From NCBI GenBank assembly GCA_000526435.1, contig JAGB01000001.1, forward strand, positions 806,001 to 870,000: a stretch of 64,000 nucleotides of DNA. The letters are read 5' to 3'. Shown here piece after piece: positions 43,576 through 51,363 of the stretch; positions within the stretch are counted from its first letter, which is position 1; the number at the start of each line of letters is the position of its first letter. A program made the position numbers and the translations under genes. The notes beneath the pieces were generated by a model that ran no database searches, had not been told where the DNA came from, and saw only the letters and a program-made list of their open reading frames with translations. Source of the stretch: Caldicoprobacter oshimai DSM 21659 (lineage in GTDB: Bacteria; Bacillota; Clostridia; Caldicoprobacterales; Caldicoprobacteraceae).

Positions 43576-44382
43576 TTAATAATTTCTATCGGTTATCTCC
43601 ACCGTCTTTACAACCCTTATCCCCACAAAAACAGCCAAAACCAGGTAAGCCCCCAACACAAGAAACGACCAGTAAACATTAAATCCCGGTATTGCCGGGA
43701 TATCCAAAGGCTGAATATAATCCAGCAGAAAACCGTCATCATGCCACGGTAAGACCGGTTGCAGCACGGGGTTAAGCTTAATTAGCAAATGCTGCACCGG
43801 ATCGCTCCGTTTAACAATGGCCGGAAGATGTGCAAAAACGTACGCAAGCAAGGTCAAGAATAGGGACATTTCACAGCTTATATACAAAGATAATACATTT
43901 ATCAACAAAACAAATACTAATGTGACCGTAACATTGAGAAGAATACATATAGAGGATATCAATAAAAGGCCCTGTACCGACGCTACAGGCAAATTATTAG
44001 CAAAGCCAATTATCACACTAACGGCAGTAATTATAGCAAAGTATAGAACTAAATGCTTCAGTATATGAAATAGTTTATCTAGAAACCATTTTACCCTGTT
44101 ATCCTTCCTTGTAAAAACATAAACCGAACTTATTCTAAAGTCATCATAAAAAAAATCTCCAAAGGCTATAAGAATATATAACTTAGGGGCAATATACGTT
44201 AGAGATGCTATAAGCTCAAAAGTTATTTTTTCTTCAGGATACGGCAAAAAATTCGCCGTAAACATCACTAGCAATTCTATTGAAGCCCCTTCAGCTAAGT
44301 TTGTTATGAAGTCAAGCCGAATCAACGAAGATAAAACCCCGATGACTACGGCCGTAATAAACACCGATACTTTCTTTATCAT
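43576..44382 (-). CDS. ABC-2 type membrane protein (first of three)
   Basis: A 268-residue integral membrane protein with six predicted spans and no recognisable soluble domain. Its start (ATGA) overlaps the stop of the preceding membrane gene, and GGAGGAGCGG lies upstream. Three consecutive membrane genes followed by an ABC ATPase are typical of exporters giving immunity to, or secreting, small peptides. Family assignment within ABC-2 is by context; the sequence itself is only membrane-like. Confidence 0.75.
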   Translation of the reverse strand: MIKKVSVFITAVVIGVLSSLIRLDFITNLAEGASIELLVMFTANFLPYPEEKITFELIASLTYIAPKLYILIAFGDFFYDDFRISSVYVFTRKDNRVKWFLDKLFHILKHLVLYFAIITAVSVIIGFANNLPVASVQGLLLISSICILLNVTVTLVFVLLINVLSLYISCEMSLFLTLLAYVFAHLPAIVKRSDPVQHLLIKLNPVLQPVLPWHDDGFLLDYIQPLDIPAIPGFNVYWSFLVLGAYLVLAVFVGIRVVKTVEITDRNY

Positions 44383-45137
44383 AAACCGCTCCTCCGTATA
44401 TCCGTTTTCCCCAGGATTTTCACGCCCATCAAAAGCAAAAATAAGGATAAAAATGACAAGTAGCTGCAGTGCACCAGCGACAACAGCAGGAATTTCATCA
44501 TAGGCAGCTCAAGACCAAAAATGAACTCTAGCAAGATTCCTGTAGTGGTCATAGCATATCTATCCAATTTAATCAGCGTCAGTATATAATCCAGGCTACC
44601 AGTAAAAAGACCAACTAGAAAACCTACATACCGCCTTTTGCTTACAAATGATGATATCAGGTAAATAATCCCTGTTGGCAGAAATATCAGGTACTTTATA
44701 ATAAAATCCCCTAGCATAAAGGCAAGAATTTTCGCTTCCAGAAGATGCGGCACTCCTATATACATCACAGCCGTTACAATTATAGGAAGTTCGAGAAGGA
44801 TGACATATAACACCGTATCTATTGAAAGCAGCTTGATTTTTTCCTTCCACCATATATCAATATTTTTAAACCTTACCAATATCAGTGTGTGATTGAGTAT
44901 ATCTTCATGGCTTATGATTATAAGAAAAATTGGTACATAATATAAAGCGAAATAGATTAAACGGGAAAAGAGCAGGTATATGTCATTTATGCGGAGGTTC
45001 TCTGTTAGCAAATTTGCCTCTTGGCCTATAAGTACTGATATCCGAATATTAAAAGCCAGTATCATCAGATAAAATATTACTCGCTTCTTCCCAACCATCA
45101 AAAATATTTTACTCAAAAACTTTTTACAAAGCCGCAA
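44379..45137 (-). CDS. ABC-2 type membrane protein (second of three)
   Basis: A 245- to 253-residue integral membrane protein with six spans. The open frame runs further upstream into the preceding gene, so the real start must lie near 45137. TTG at 45137 has GGGAAG upstream and overlaps the previous stop; ATG at 45098 (MVGKKRV) is the alternative. It is coupled to the next gene by an ATGA overlap. Confidence 0.7.
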   Translation of the reverse strand: MRLCKKFLSKIFLMVGKKRVIFYLMILAFNIRISVLIGQEANLLTENLRINDIYLLFSRLIYFALYYVPIFLIIISHEDILNHTLILVRFKNIDIWWKEKIKLLSIDTVLYVILLELPIIVTAVMYIGVPHLLEAKILAFMLGDFIIKYLIFLPTGIIYLISSFVSKRRYVGFLVGLFTGSLDYILTLIKLDRYAMTTTGILLEFIFGLELPMMKFLLLSLVHCSYLSFLSLFLLLMGVKILGKTDIRRSGL

Positions 45138-45139
45138 TT

Positions 45140-45970
45140 TTAAATTTCTTCCCTTCTTGCGTTTAAAATAATCACAAATATACTTGTCATCAGCAAAACC
45201 GCCATTATGCACATAAACACCCTGTAATCTAATCCTTTTACGCCTGTGGTGGGATATAAATAATAAGTTAAGCAATAATTTGCATTTCCGAGTAAAGCAA
45301 ATACAAAATTTTGTGTAAAATAAAGGACAGTGGGTAAAACCACAACTGTATACCTATTTACCTTTCTAAAAAACGATATAGCATAGGAAAATATGGCAAC
45401 TACACCGCCGAAAACGCCATCCAAGAACATGAACCACAGATTATGTAAGTATGGACTTATAGTGTGCAGGCCTTGAAAGTAAAGTCTGGTAAGATAATAT
45501 CTGTCATAGGCGGGATTTCCGCCATTTACTTCGGAAACCGTATAGAGAGGAAAAGCAACCATGCAGAGAAGCTGATTCAACAGTAAAGGCAAAAAAATCA
45601 CTATAAAGCCAGAGAAAAAGGTAACGATACCTTTGCTCAGGATATACGAACTTTTATTGCAGCGGCTAACGATAAAGTTAAGAACACGTTCTTTCTTATC
45701 CCCCAAGTAAGTATCTGCAAACGCTATACTGGCCGGTAGGGTGAGAAAAAACAGATAATATATATCTCCTGCAAAGTCGAAGTTGCCGTTTCTATACCCT
45801 ATCCACATCTGATAGGCAGAAGGCAACTCCGAAGTATAGTCTTCATAGTAAGTTATAGATGTTAAAATAAAAAGGATTGAGATCAATACAACTTCAATCG
45901 TCAGCACTATGTTAAACTCTCTTCTTTTGAGAAGCTTGGCAAATTCAGTTTTCAAAACATTAAACAACAC
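45140..45970 (-). CDS. ABC-2 type membrane protein (third of three)
   Basis: A 276-residue membrane protein with six spans. It begins KTEFAKLLKRREFNIVLTIE, the cytoplasmic amphipathic entry typical of ABC-2 permeases, followed by an extracellular loop (YYEDYTSELPSAYQMWIGYR). Translation probably begins with GTG, preceded by GGAGG eight bases away. It is the first membrane gene of this exporter, 86 bp after the small exported protein gene. Confidence 0.8.
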   Translation of the reverse strand: MLFNVLKTEFAKLLKRREFNIVLTIEVVLISILFILTSITYYEDYTSELPSAYQMWIGYRNGNFDFAGDIYYLFFLTLPASIAFADTYLGDKKERVLNFIVSRCNKSSYILSKGIVTFFSGFIVIFLPLLLNQLLCMVAFPLYTVSEVNGGNPAYDRYYLTRLYFQGLHTISPYLHNLWFMFLDGVFGGVVAIFSYAISFFRKVNRYTVVVLPTVLYFTQNFVFALLGNANYCLTYYLYPTTGVKGLDYRVFMCIMAVLLMTSIFVIILNARREEI

Positions 45971-46056
45971 AAAATCTGCCTCCTTTTATAAGTTCGGGGC
46001 TATGATAAATACTATAGCCCCGGGTAAAATCTGCTCTGTTTGCATTATTCCAACCC

Positions 46057-46451
46057 TTACCTCAAATCTGCATATCCGCTCATCGTTACGCTTACATATG
46101 TTATATCGTGATTTTGTGCATAAAGTTTGATAAAAGTGCCTGCTCGCTCATCTACATTAAAACTTATTGTGTATATCCCTTGCCCTTCATAGCATGCATA
46201 ATTATCTGATATCCTTGAGCCGTCTTGCCTGACTACCCAGAAATCTGCCGCATCATACTGAGCGCCAACATAATCAACCCTATTTAATACATAATCATCA
46301 TTATAGACTTTGCTACCACTCATTACGACTATATCTTGCTTGAACCAGGGGAGCGAAACTTGATAATACCCACTAACTGCAAAAGCTGTTGTGAATGATA
46401 AAAGAGTAATTGCCAAGCTCAGACACAGCAACAGCTTTCCTTTTTTCTCAT
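46057..46451 (-). pseudogene. Small exported DUF2712-like protein with a start-proximal frameshift
   Basis: The open frame codes a Gly/Tyr-rich mature domain of about 105 residues (GYYQVSLPWFKQDIVVMSGS) after a perfect signal peptide end (ITLLSFTTAFAVS). It resembles DUF2712 proteins beside peptide-related ABC exporters. It has no in-frame ATG. An ATG at 46451 with GGGAAGGG upstream reads ATG AGA AAA AAG and is one base out of frame; with a -1 shift the product starts MRKKGKLLLCLSLAI, a textbook signal. The run AAAAAA (46441-46446) forms an A AAA AAG slippery site. Either an indel, slippage or a TTG start explains it. Confidence 0.65.
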
Positions 46452-46716
46452 CAAACCCTTCCCGAAATGTACGGAACCTACCGGCAAGTCCCCTATATTT
46501 ATATTAATATTTCATCCTAAGAATGTAAATCGTAAAAATATTTTATTTTTAGCCAAATACAACCTTTAAGTCAAAATATGTAATATAATTTCCATAATTT
46601 ATACTAAGTCTCAATTTCTTTCTTTTTAAAAACAGCACAGGCTATGATAAAGAATTTTTGCTGTAATTTGTACAACAAAGTGACGTCAAAACACAAAAGG
46701 AAATACCAAAGCACAC

Positions 46717-47721
46717 CTATATAACCGACTTATACATGCGAATGAAAAAGGTGGTCCCTCTACCTTCCCGGCTTTCCACCGTGATATCCCCGTTTTGCTC
46801 CTTGATTATGCTTCTGGCCATGGCAAGGCCGATTCCAACGCTGTCGGGCGATGCATTTTTGCCCCTGTAAAAGCGAGTAAATATATGGGGGAGGTCCTCT
46901 TTGCTGATGCCCGGCCCGTTATCGGATATGCGGATTTCAAAGTAAAGCGGGTTGTCCTTTGCGGCAATCTCGATTTTACCATGCTCTGGAGCGTGCTCTA
47001 TGCAGTTCTTCAAGATGTTTATAATCGCCTCGGTAGTCCATTGCAGGTCACACGTTAAAGTTTCATCCTGCCCTGTAACGGTACAGGTGATGCCTTTCAC
47101 TTCCATGGGTATGAGGAGGGGTTTTAAAGCGTTTTCTGTGAGGGTGCGCACCTTAACCCTCTCTCGCTTCATCTTCACCACGCCGGCATCCAGCCTAGCC
47201 ATCTTAAGCAGCGAGGAGACCAGCCATTCTATGCGCTTTAATTGGGAGGAGATGCGGGCAGTGAATTCCCTGCGCTTTTCGGGCGGCAAGTCCTCGTTGC
47301 CCAGCAGATCAACCATGACCATCATAGAGGTGAGGGGTGTTTTGAGCTGATGCGATATGTCAGCCATGTGCTCCGACAGGCGCAGTTTTTCACGCTGCAG
47401 CTTTTTGTTGTACTCCGAAAGCATCAAAGTCACCTTGTATATCTCATTCTTTAAAATGCTCAGTTCCCCCTCGACATTGTCGCGTATGTCAAGCGAATGC
47501 TCTCCCGCACAGATCCGCCTTAAATAATCGGACAGCTTCCTTATCTGCCTGTAGCGGTAGGCCGTGAAAGCAAAAAACGTCGAACACAACAAAAAAGCCG
47601 TAATCAAAACGAGGATTCCGGCTTTCCTGCTGCTTGAGAAACCTATAATAACCAAAACAGTGCTCAAAACGGAAACTGCCACGGCAAACCTCTTTATTTC
47701 CCTATTTCTCCATAAAGACAC
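46717..47721 (-). CDS. Membrane sensor histidine kinase
   Basis: The 334-residue kinase has two closely spaced membrane spans (residues 10-55) with almost no external loop, a short HAMP-like linker, a HisKA domain with phosphoacceptor motif ISHQLKTPLTSM and a HATPase domain with N box NILKNCIEHAPEH and G1 box DNGPGISKEDLPHIFTRFY. Intramembrane-sensing kinases of this kind respond to cell-envelope antibiotics through an ABC transporter. GTG at 47721, eight bases from AGGAGG, is favoured over TTG at 47727. A fragment copy lies at 41.8-42.1 kb. Confidence 0.92.
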   Translation of the reverse strand: MSLWRNREIKRFAVAVSVLSTVLVIIGFSSSRKAGILVLITAFLLCSTFFAFTAYRYRQIRKLSDYLRRICAGEHSLDIRDNVEGELSILKNEIYKVTLMLSEYNKKLQREKLRLSEHMADISHQLKTPLTSMMVMVDLLGNEDLPPEKRREFTARISSQLKRIEWLVSSLLKMARLDAGVVKMKRERVKVRTLTENALKPLLIPMEVKGITCTVTGQDETLTCDLQWTTEAIINILKNCIEHAPEHGKIEIAAKDNPLYFEIRISDNGPGISKEDLPHIFTRFYRGKNASPDSVGIGLAMARSIIKEQNGDITVESREGRGTTFFIRMYKSVI

Positions 47722-47727
47722 TTCCAA

Positions 47728-47910
47728 ATCCTCCTATATAATGCTTTTGTTTGCCAACCCCATGCTAAAACTACTATATCTGGCATCTTCTCGTTATTTT
47801 GTGAGAACGCTTTTGCTTAACAATGCTATTCCAAAGCTGCTATATCCTGTATCCTATGTGACTTCCTGCCCTCCAGCATGGGCAATATACTAAAATCTAT
47901 ACCCAAACCT
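47728..47910. repeat. Degenerate repeats of the response-regulator gene end
   Basis: The 183-bp gap between regulator and kinase holds two decayed echoes of the regulator gene's 3' end. On the minus strand GGATACCGAGTATAG (the true end) is followed by GGATACAGGATATAG (near 47842-47856) and AGATGCCAGATATAG (near 47776-47790). It looks like past local duplication. Confidence 0.45.
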
Positions 47911-48582
47911 CTATACTCGGTATCCTATTCCCCGCACGGTCTTTATAATGGTGGGATTCTGAGGGTCGTCCTCTATCTTTTCCCTCAAGCGCTTAATGTA
48001 GACGGTGAGGGTGTTGTCATTGACAAAGTCACCCGATACATCCCAGATGCTTTGGAGCAGCTGATCCCGGGTCAGCACCTGCCCCCTGTTGCTGATCAGC
48101 GTGAGCAAAAGGCGGTATTCCAGGGCCGTCAAAAACACCTCCCTGCCGTTCTTCTTTACTTTCCCCTCGGCCAGATTAACGGTTAAGCCCCCGATGTTGA
48201 TTATATGGTCTTCGCTTAATTTGTTTGCCCTACGGAGGACAGCCCGAATTCGGGAGTGAAGCTCCCTCAGCCTGAACGGCTTTGTGATGTAGTCGTCGGC
48301 CCCTATGTCAAGCCCCATGACCACGCTTCCCTCATCATCCCGGGCGGTCAGAAATATTACCGGTGTATCCCCTTTTTCCTTAAGCTTTTTACACACATCA
48401 AATCCATTGCCGTCGGGAAGGGATATGTCGATGATGGCAAAATCAAAGTACTCGGATGCTATTCTTTCCATGGCCGATGCGGCATTATAGCAGGTTATAA
48501 CTTCAAAGCCCTCCTGTGACAGGGAATACTCTAGCCCCACAGCAATGGCTTCATCGTCCTCAACCAGCAGCAGTTTCATCAT
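47911..48582 (-). CDS. OmpR-family response regulator
   Basis: The 223-residue regulator has a receiver domain (LLVEDDEAI with acidic pair near residue 9, phospho-acceptor in FAIIDISLPDG near D53, TAR near 79-81, K near 103 in YITKPF) and a winged-helix DNA-binding domain from residue 128 (LTALEYRLLLTLISNRGQVL; TVYIKRLREKIEDDP). It precedes the kinase gene, as in BceRS systems. Its leader has an unusual hairpin between the ribosome site and the ATG. Confidence 0.95.
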   Translation of the reverse strand: MMKLLLVEDDEAIAVGLEYSLSQEGFEVITCYNAASAMERIASEYFDFAIIDISLPDGNGFDVCKKLKEKGDTPVIFLTARDDEGSVVMGLDIGADDYITKPFRLRELHSRIRAVLRRANKLSEDHIINIGGLTVNLAEGKVKKNGREVFLTALEYRLLLTLISNRGQVLTRDQLLQSIWDVSGDFVNDNTLTVYIKRLREKIEDDPQNPTIIKTVRGIGYRV

Positions 48583-48590
48583 ACACGAAC

Positions 48591-48640
48591 GCAGGGGACC
48601 CCATCTTCTTCAAGATGGAGTCTCCTGCGCTCTTTCCTCC
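48591..48640 (-). promoter_or_regulatory. Hairpin between Shine-Dalgarno and start codon of the response regulator
   Basis: A 17-bp imperfect stem (48591-48607 with 48612-48628, four-base loop) lies between a strong GGAGG (48636-48640) and the ATG at 48582. Folding would bring the ribosome site to about 15 nt from the start; unfolding leaves it about 53 nt away. Confidence 0.6.
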
Positions 48641-48771
48641 TTTCTAACATTAGAGTCTTTGCTTTATCCATCGTTCCTTCTAAAGTCCTTTGAAAATATA
48701 TTATCACGGCAAAGTGCACTTTTCAAACGCCGGCCTATAAGTTGCCAAACTGCTCGTCTCTAGAAAATAAA

Positions 48772-48799
48772 ATTATACACCTTTTCTTTTAAACTTCAA
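48772..48799 (-). promoter_or_regulatory. Promoter of the two-component operon
   Basis: On the minus strand TTGAAG (48799-48794) and TATAAT (48777-48772) are spaced 16 bp, about 190 bp upstream of the regulator start. Confidence 0.65.
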
Positions 48800-48827
48800 T
48801 TAAGAAAGATTGCCGGACAAAAATAAA

Positions 48828-48856
48828 GCCTTTTTGGATGAAAGCTCCAAAAAGGC
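48828..48856 (-). terminator. Terminator of the rRNA methyltransferase gene
   Basis: GCCTTTTTGGA / TCCAAAAAGGC form an 11-bp stem with a 7-nt loop, followed on the minus strand by TTTATTTTT. Confidence 0.85.
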
Positions 48857-48899
48857 GAATAATCGGCGCATAAAAAACAAAATGCCCGACATCTTTCAA

Positions 48900-50069
48900 T
48901 CAGCATACCTGCAGAATTACGCATTTCAAATACTCGGTCTCTTTCGATGACAGCAGCACCGGATGGTCCTTTGCCTGAGAGCGCCGCTCTACCACCCTGA
49001 CATCCCTTTTGGCGTCAATGGCGGCGGTATACAGGATGTCCATAAACAGCTCGGGCTCTATATGCTGCGAGCAAGAACAGGTTATCAAATACCCACCCGG
49101 CCTTATTATCTTCATGGCCCTTAGGTTTATTTCCTTGTATCCCCTTATGGCGTTTTCCACGGTATCACGGGACTTGGTAAAGGCCGGCGGATCGAGTATA
49201 ACCACATCAAATGTATTCTTTTCTTTGTGATACTTTCTTAAAACATCAAATGCGTTGCCTACTTCGAATTTGCATATATCTTCGTAACCGTTTAAAGCAG
49301 CATTTTTCCTGGCGAATTCCACAGCATGTTCTGAAATGTCAATGCCCAGAACGCTGGCAGCCCCGTAATGCGCCGCATGCAAAGCGAACGCCCCAGTATG
49401 GGTAAAACAATCCAGAACCTTAGCTCCCTTCACAAAGGGCTGTATAGCTGCTCTGTTTTCTTTCTGGTCAAGGAAATAGCCCGTCTTTTGGCCGTTTGCA
49501 ACATCAACAAAAAATTTTATGCCGTTTTCCACCATAATGACGTTTGTGTCAAAGTTTCCCTTAATATACCCCTTCCTTTGATCTAGGCCCTCAAGTTCCC
49601 TCACCGGCACATCGTTTCTCTCATAGATCCCATCGGGTTTTATGATATCGTCCAGTATATCTGCCAGGAGATACTTGTACCTGTCAATGCCCAGCGCCAG
49701 GGTCTGCATTACAAGGTAGTTTGAAAATTTGTCCACTATAAGGGCAGGAAGGAAATCCGACTCGGCAAAAACCACTCTGCAGCTGTTCAAATCTGCAAAC
49801 TGCTTTCTATATTCCCAGGCACTGCGTATTCGCCTGTAGAAAAAGTCGGCATTGATATCCTCCTGTTCCCGCGTCAACAGCCGTATGGTAATCTGGGATC
49901 TGGGATTGTAGTAGCCCCTCCCCAGAAATTTCCCTCTGTATGAATACACGTCCACCACATCTCCGGGCTCGCAGTTTCCCTCGATCCGCTCTATGTCGCT
50001 TTTAAATATCCACGGATGACCGTACACAGTTCGCCTTTCCCTGTTTTTAAATATATAAGCTTTTGCCAT
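48900..50069 (-). CDS. Class I SAM-dependent 23S rRNA methyltransferase, RlmI/YwbD-like
   Basis: The 389-residue enzyme has an N-terminal PUA domain (about 1-75; HPWIFKSDIER, GDVVDVYSYRGKFLGRGYYN) and a C-terminal Rossmann methyltransferase with SAM motif VLDCFTHTGAFALHAAHYGA near residues 216-235, DVVILDPPAFTKSR near 284-297 and TCSCSQH near 331-337. Cysteines in the last motif fit a 5-methylcytosine enzyme like RlmI, which modifies C1962 in E. coli 23S rRNA. The exact site in this organism is not known. GAGGAGGGC precedes the ATG. Confidence 0.92.
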   Translation of the reverse strand: MAKAYIFKNRERRTVYGHPWIFKSDIERIEGNCEPGDVVDVYSYRGKFLGRGYYNPRSQITIRLLTREQEDINADFFYRRIRSAWEYRKQFADLNSCRVVFAESDFLPALIVDKFSNYLVMQTLALGIDRYKYLLADILDDIIKPDGIYERNDVPVRELEGLDQRKGYIKGNFDTNVIMVENGIKFFVDVANGQKTGYFLDQKENRAAIQPFVKGAKVLDCFTHTGAFALHAAHYGAASVLGIDISEHAVEFARKNAALNGYEDICKFEVGNAFDVLRKYHKEKNTFDVVILDPPAFTKSRDTVENAIRGYKEINLRAMKIIRPGGYLITCSCSQHIEPELFMDILYTAAIDAKRDVRVVERRSQAKDHPVLLSSKETEYLKCVILQVC

Positions 50070-50252
50070 TCAATACTGCCCTCCTCAAAACCAACGTTTA
50101 GTCTGGTTAATCCCTACAGCTTGGCCCGTACTGAAATATTCTATCATATTTGCTATTCATATCTACTCAATAAAAAATTTCTTCTGGACGTCTTGAATTT
50201 TCCTCTCTCATACATGACGTTTGGGCAGAATGATAAAAAATAAAAAAGCATG

Positions 50253-50281
50253 TTGACAAAACCCATGCTACAGGTTAAAAT
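50253..50281 (+). promoter_or_regulatory. Promoter of the six-gene tRNA cluster
   Basis: TTGACA (50253-50258) and TAAAAT (50276-50281) are separated by exactly 17 bp and lie 48 bp upstream of tRNA-Gly. Confidence 0.85.
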
Positions 50282-50328
50282 ATATTTTGCCGTTAGGAAA
50301 TAATAAATAAAGAGCTGAGGATTGTGAT

Positions 50329-50402
50329 GCGGGTGTAGTTCAATGGTAGAACTCCAGCCTTCCAAGCTGGCGGCGTGGGTTCGATTCCCATCACCCGCTC
50401 CA
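50329..50402 (+). tRNA. tRNA-Gly (anticodon TCC)
   Basis: GCGGGTG pairs with CACCCGC; the anticodon loop CTTCCAA sits between CCAGC and GCTGG; the T loop is GTTCGATTC. CCA is encoded. First gene of a six-tRNA cluster. Confidence 0.97.
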
Positions 50403-50409
50403 TTAATGT

Positions 50410-50486
<77 letters not shown>

Positions 50487-50505
50487 TTTTGTAAGAGCAA
50501 ATTAC

Positions 50506-50583
50506 GGTGGGTATAGCTCAGATGGTTAGAGCGCCAGATTGTGGCTCTGGAGGTCGTGGGTTCGAATCCCACTATCCACCCCA
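50506..50583 (+). tRNA. tRNA-His (anticodon GTG)
   Basis: An extra 5' G (G-1) stands opposite discriminator C, the histidine identity element. GTGGGTA pairs with TATCCAC; anticodon loop TTGTGGC lies between CCAGA and TCTGG; CCA encoded. Confidence 0.97.
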
Positions 50584-50600
50584 ATTTATTTTTATGGTGT

Positions 50601-50675
50601 TGGGGCGTAGCCAAGCGGTAAGGCACGGGACTTTGACTTCCGCATTCGTAGGTTCGAATCCTGCCGCCCCAGCCA
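50601..50675 (+). tRNA. tRNA-Gln (anticodon TTG)
   Basis: TGGGGCG pairs with CGCCCCA; anticodon loop CTTTGAC; T loop GTTCGAATC; CCA encoded. The U1-A72 pair is usual for tRNA-Gln. Confidence 0.97.
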
Positions 50676-50681
50676 CAACGT

Positions 50682-50757
50682 GACCCATTAGCTCAGGTGG
50701 TAGAGCACTGGACTTTTAATCCAGGTGTCCGGCGTTCGAATCGCCGATGGGTCACCA
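50682..50757 (+). tRNA. tRNA-Lys (anticodon TTT)
   Basis: GACCCAT pairs with ATGGGTC; anticodon loop CTTTTAA between CTGGA and TCCAG; CCA encoded. Confidence 0.97.
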
Positions 50758-50811
50758 TTTAAATTGTTATGACTTAAAGACAAGCGAGAAGTTTCTATGA
50801 TGTATATAGGA

Positions 50812-50897
50812 GCGGGCGTGGCGGAACTGGCAGACGCGCTAGACTTAGGATCTAGTGGAGCACATCCGTGGAGGTTCAAGTCCTCTCGCCCGCACCA
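50812..50897 (+). tRNA. tRNA-Leu (anticodon TAG)
   Basis: GCGGGCG pairs with CGCCCGC; anticodon loop CTTAGGA between CTAGA and TCTAG; a long variable arm marks it as class II; CCA encoded. A decayed 3' half of a related tRNA lies at 54228. Confidence 0.97.
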
Positions 50898-50912
50898 CAG
50901 TAAAATCAAAGG

Positions 50913-50937
50913 TTCCAGGGTTTTGAAAATCCTGGAA
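50913..50937 (+). terminator. Terminator of the tRNA cluster
   Basis: TTCCAGG / CCTGGAA with an 11-nt loop, followed by TTTGTTTTT. Confidence 0.85.
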
Positions 50938-51101
50938 TTTGTTTTTAAAAAACAAAATACTCTTATTTAAATACAAGAGAAGCAAACTATAAAAGCAATT
51001 TTTCCCCCACGAAAATACCTTTCCCATCCGCTTTTTTGCATGAACGGAAAAGCAATATCTGCAGGGACAGGGAAGTATTGTAACTTATTACCATGAAGCC
51101 T

Positions 51102-51347
51102 TTATTTTTTCATCTTCAAACGCCTCCAGTCGAAACCGTACCACACCATCGGGACAGTCAACCCCCCTATATGCTTGTCGCTTCCGCCAAGATTACGCAA
51201 ATCACCGCCACTGCGAACAGCTTCCATAAGCGGGAATAACTTTAACATAGACTTTGAGCAGAATCCATCCGGGCAACCGTATTCGCAGGTGAACGTATCG
51301 CCGACCTTGTGGCCGTTTCTGCAATGATTTTCCGGTTTTTCATAACA
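51102..51347 (-). pseudogene. TIGR04076-like protein remnant, N-terminus missing
   Basis: The minus-strand frame encodes about 80 residues beginning ENHCRNGHKVGDTFTCEYGC and continuing through KSMLKLFPLMEAVRSGGDLR to a proper stop at 51102. The CxxGHKVGDTF start and the LFP..EA.R.GG core resemble the small cysteine-containing TIGR04076 family common in Clostridia. A stop two codons upstream removes the N-terminus, and no in-frame ATG precedes the conserved part, so the gene is broken or starts in an unusual way. Recognition is from memory of the family, so moderate certainty. Confidence 0.5.
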
Positions 51348-51363
51348 TTATTTCCAACAATTT

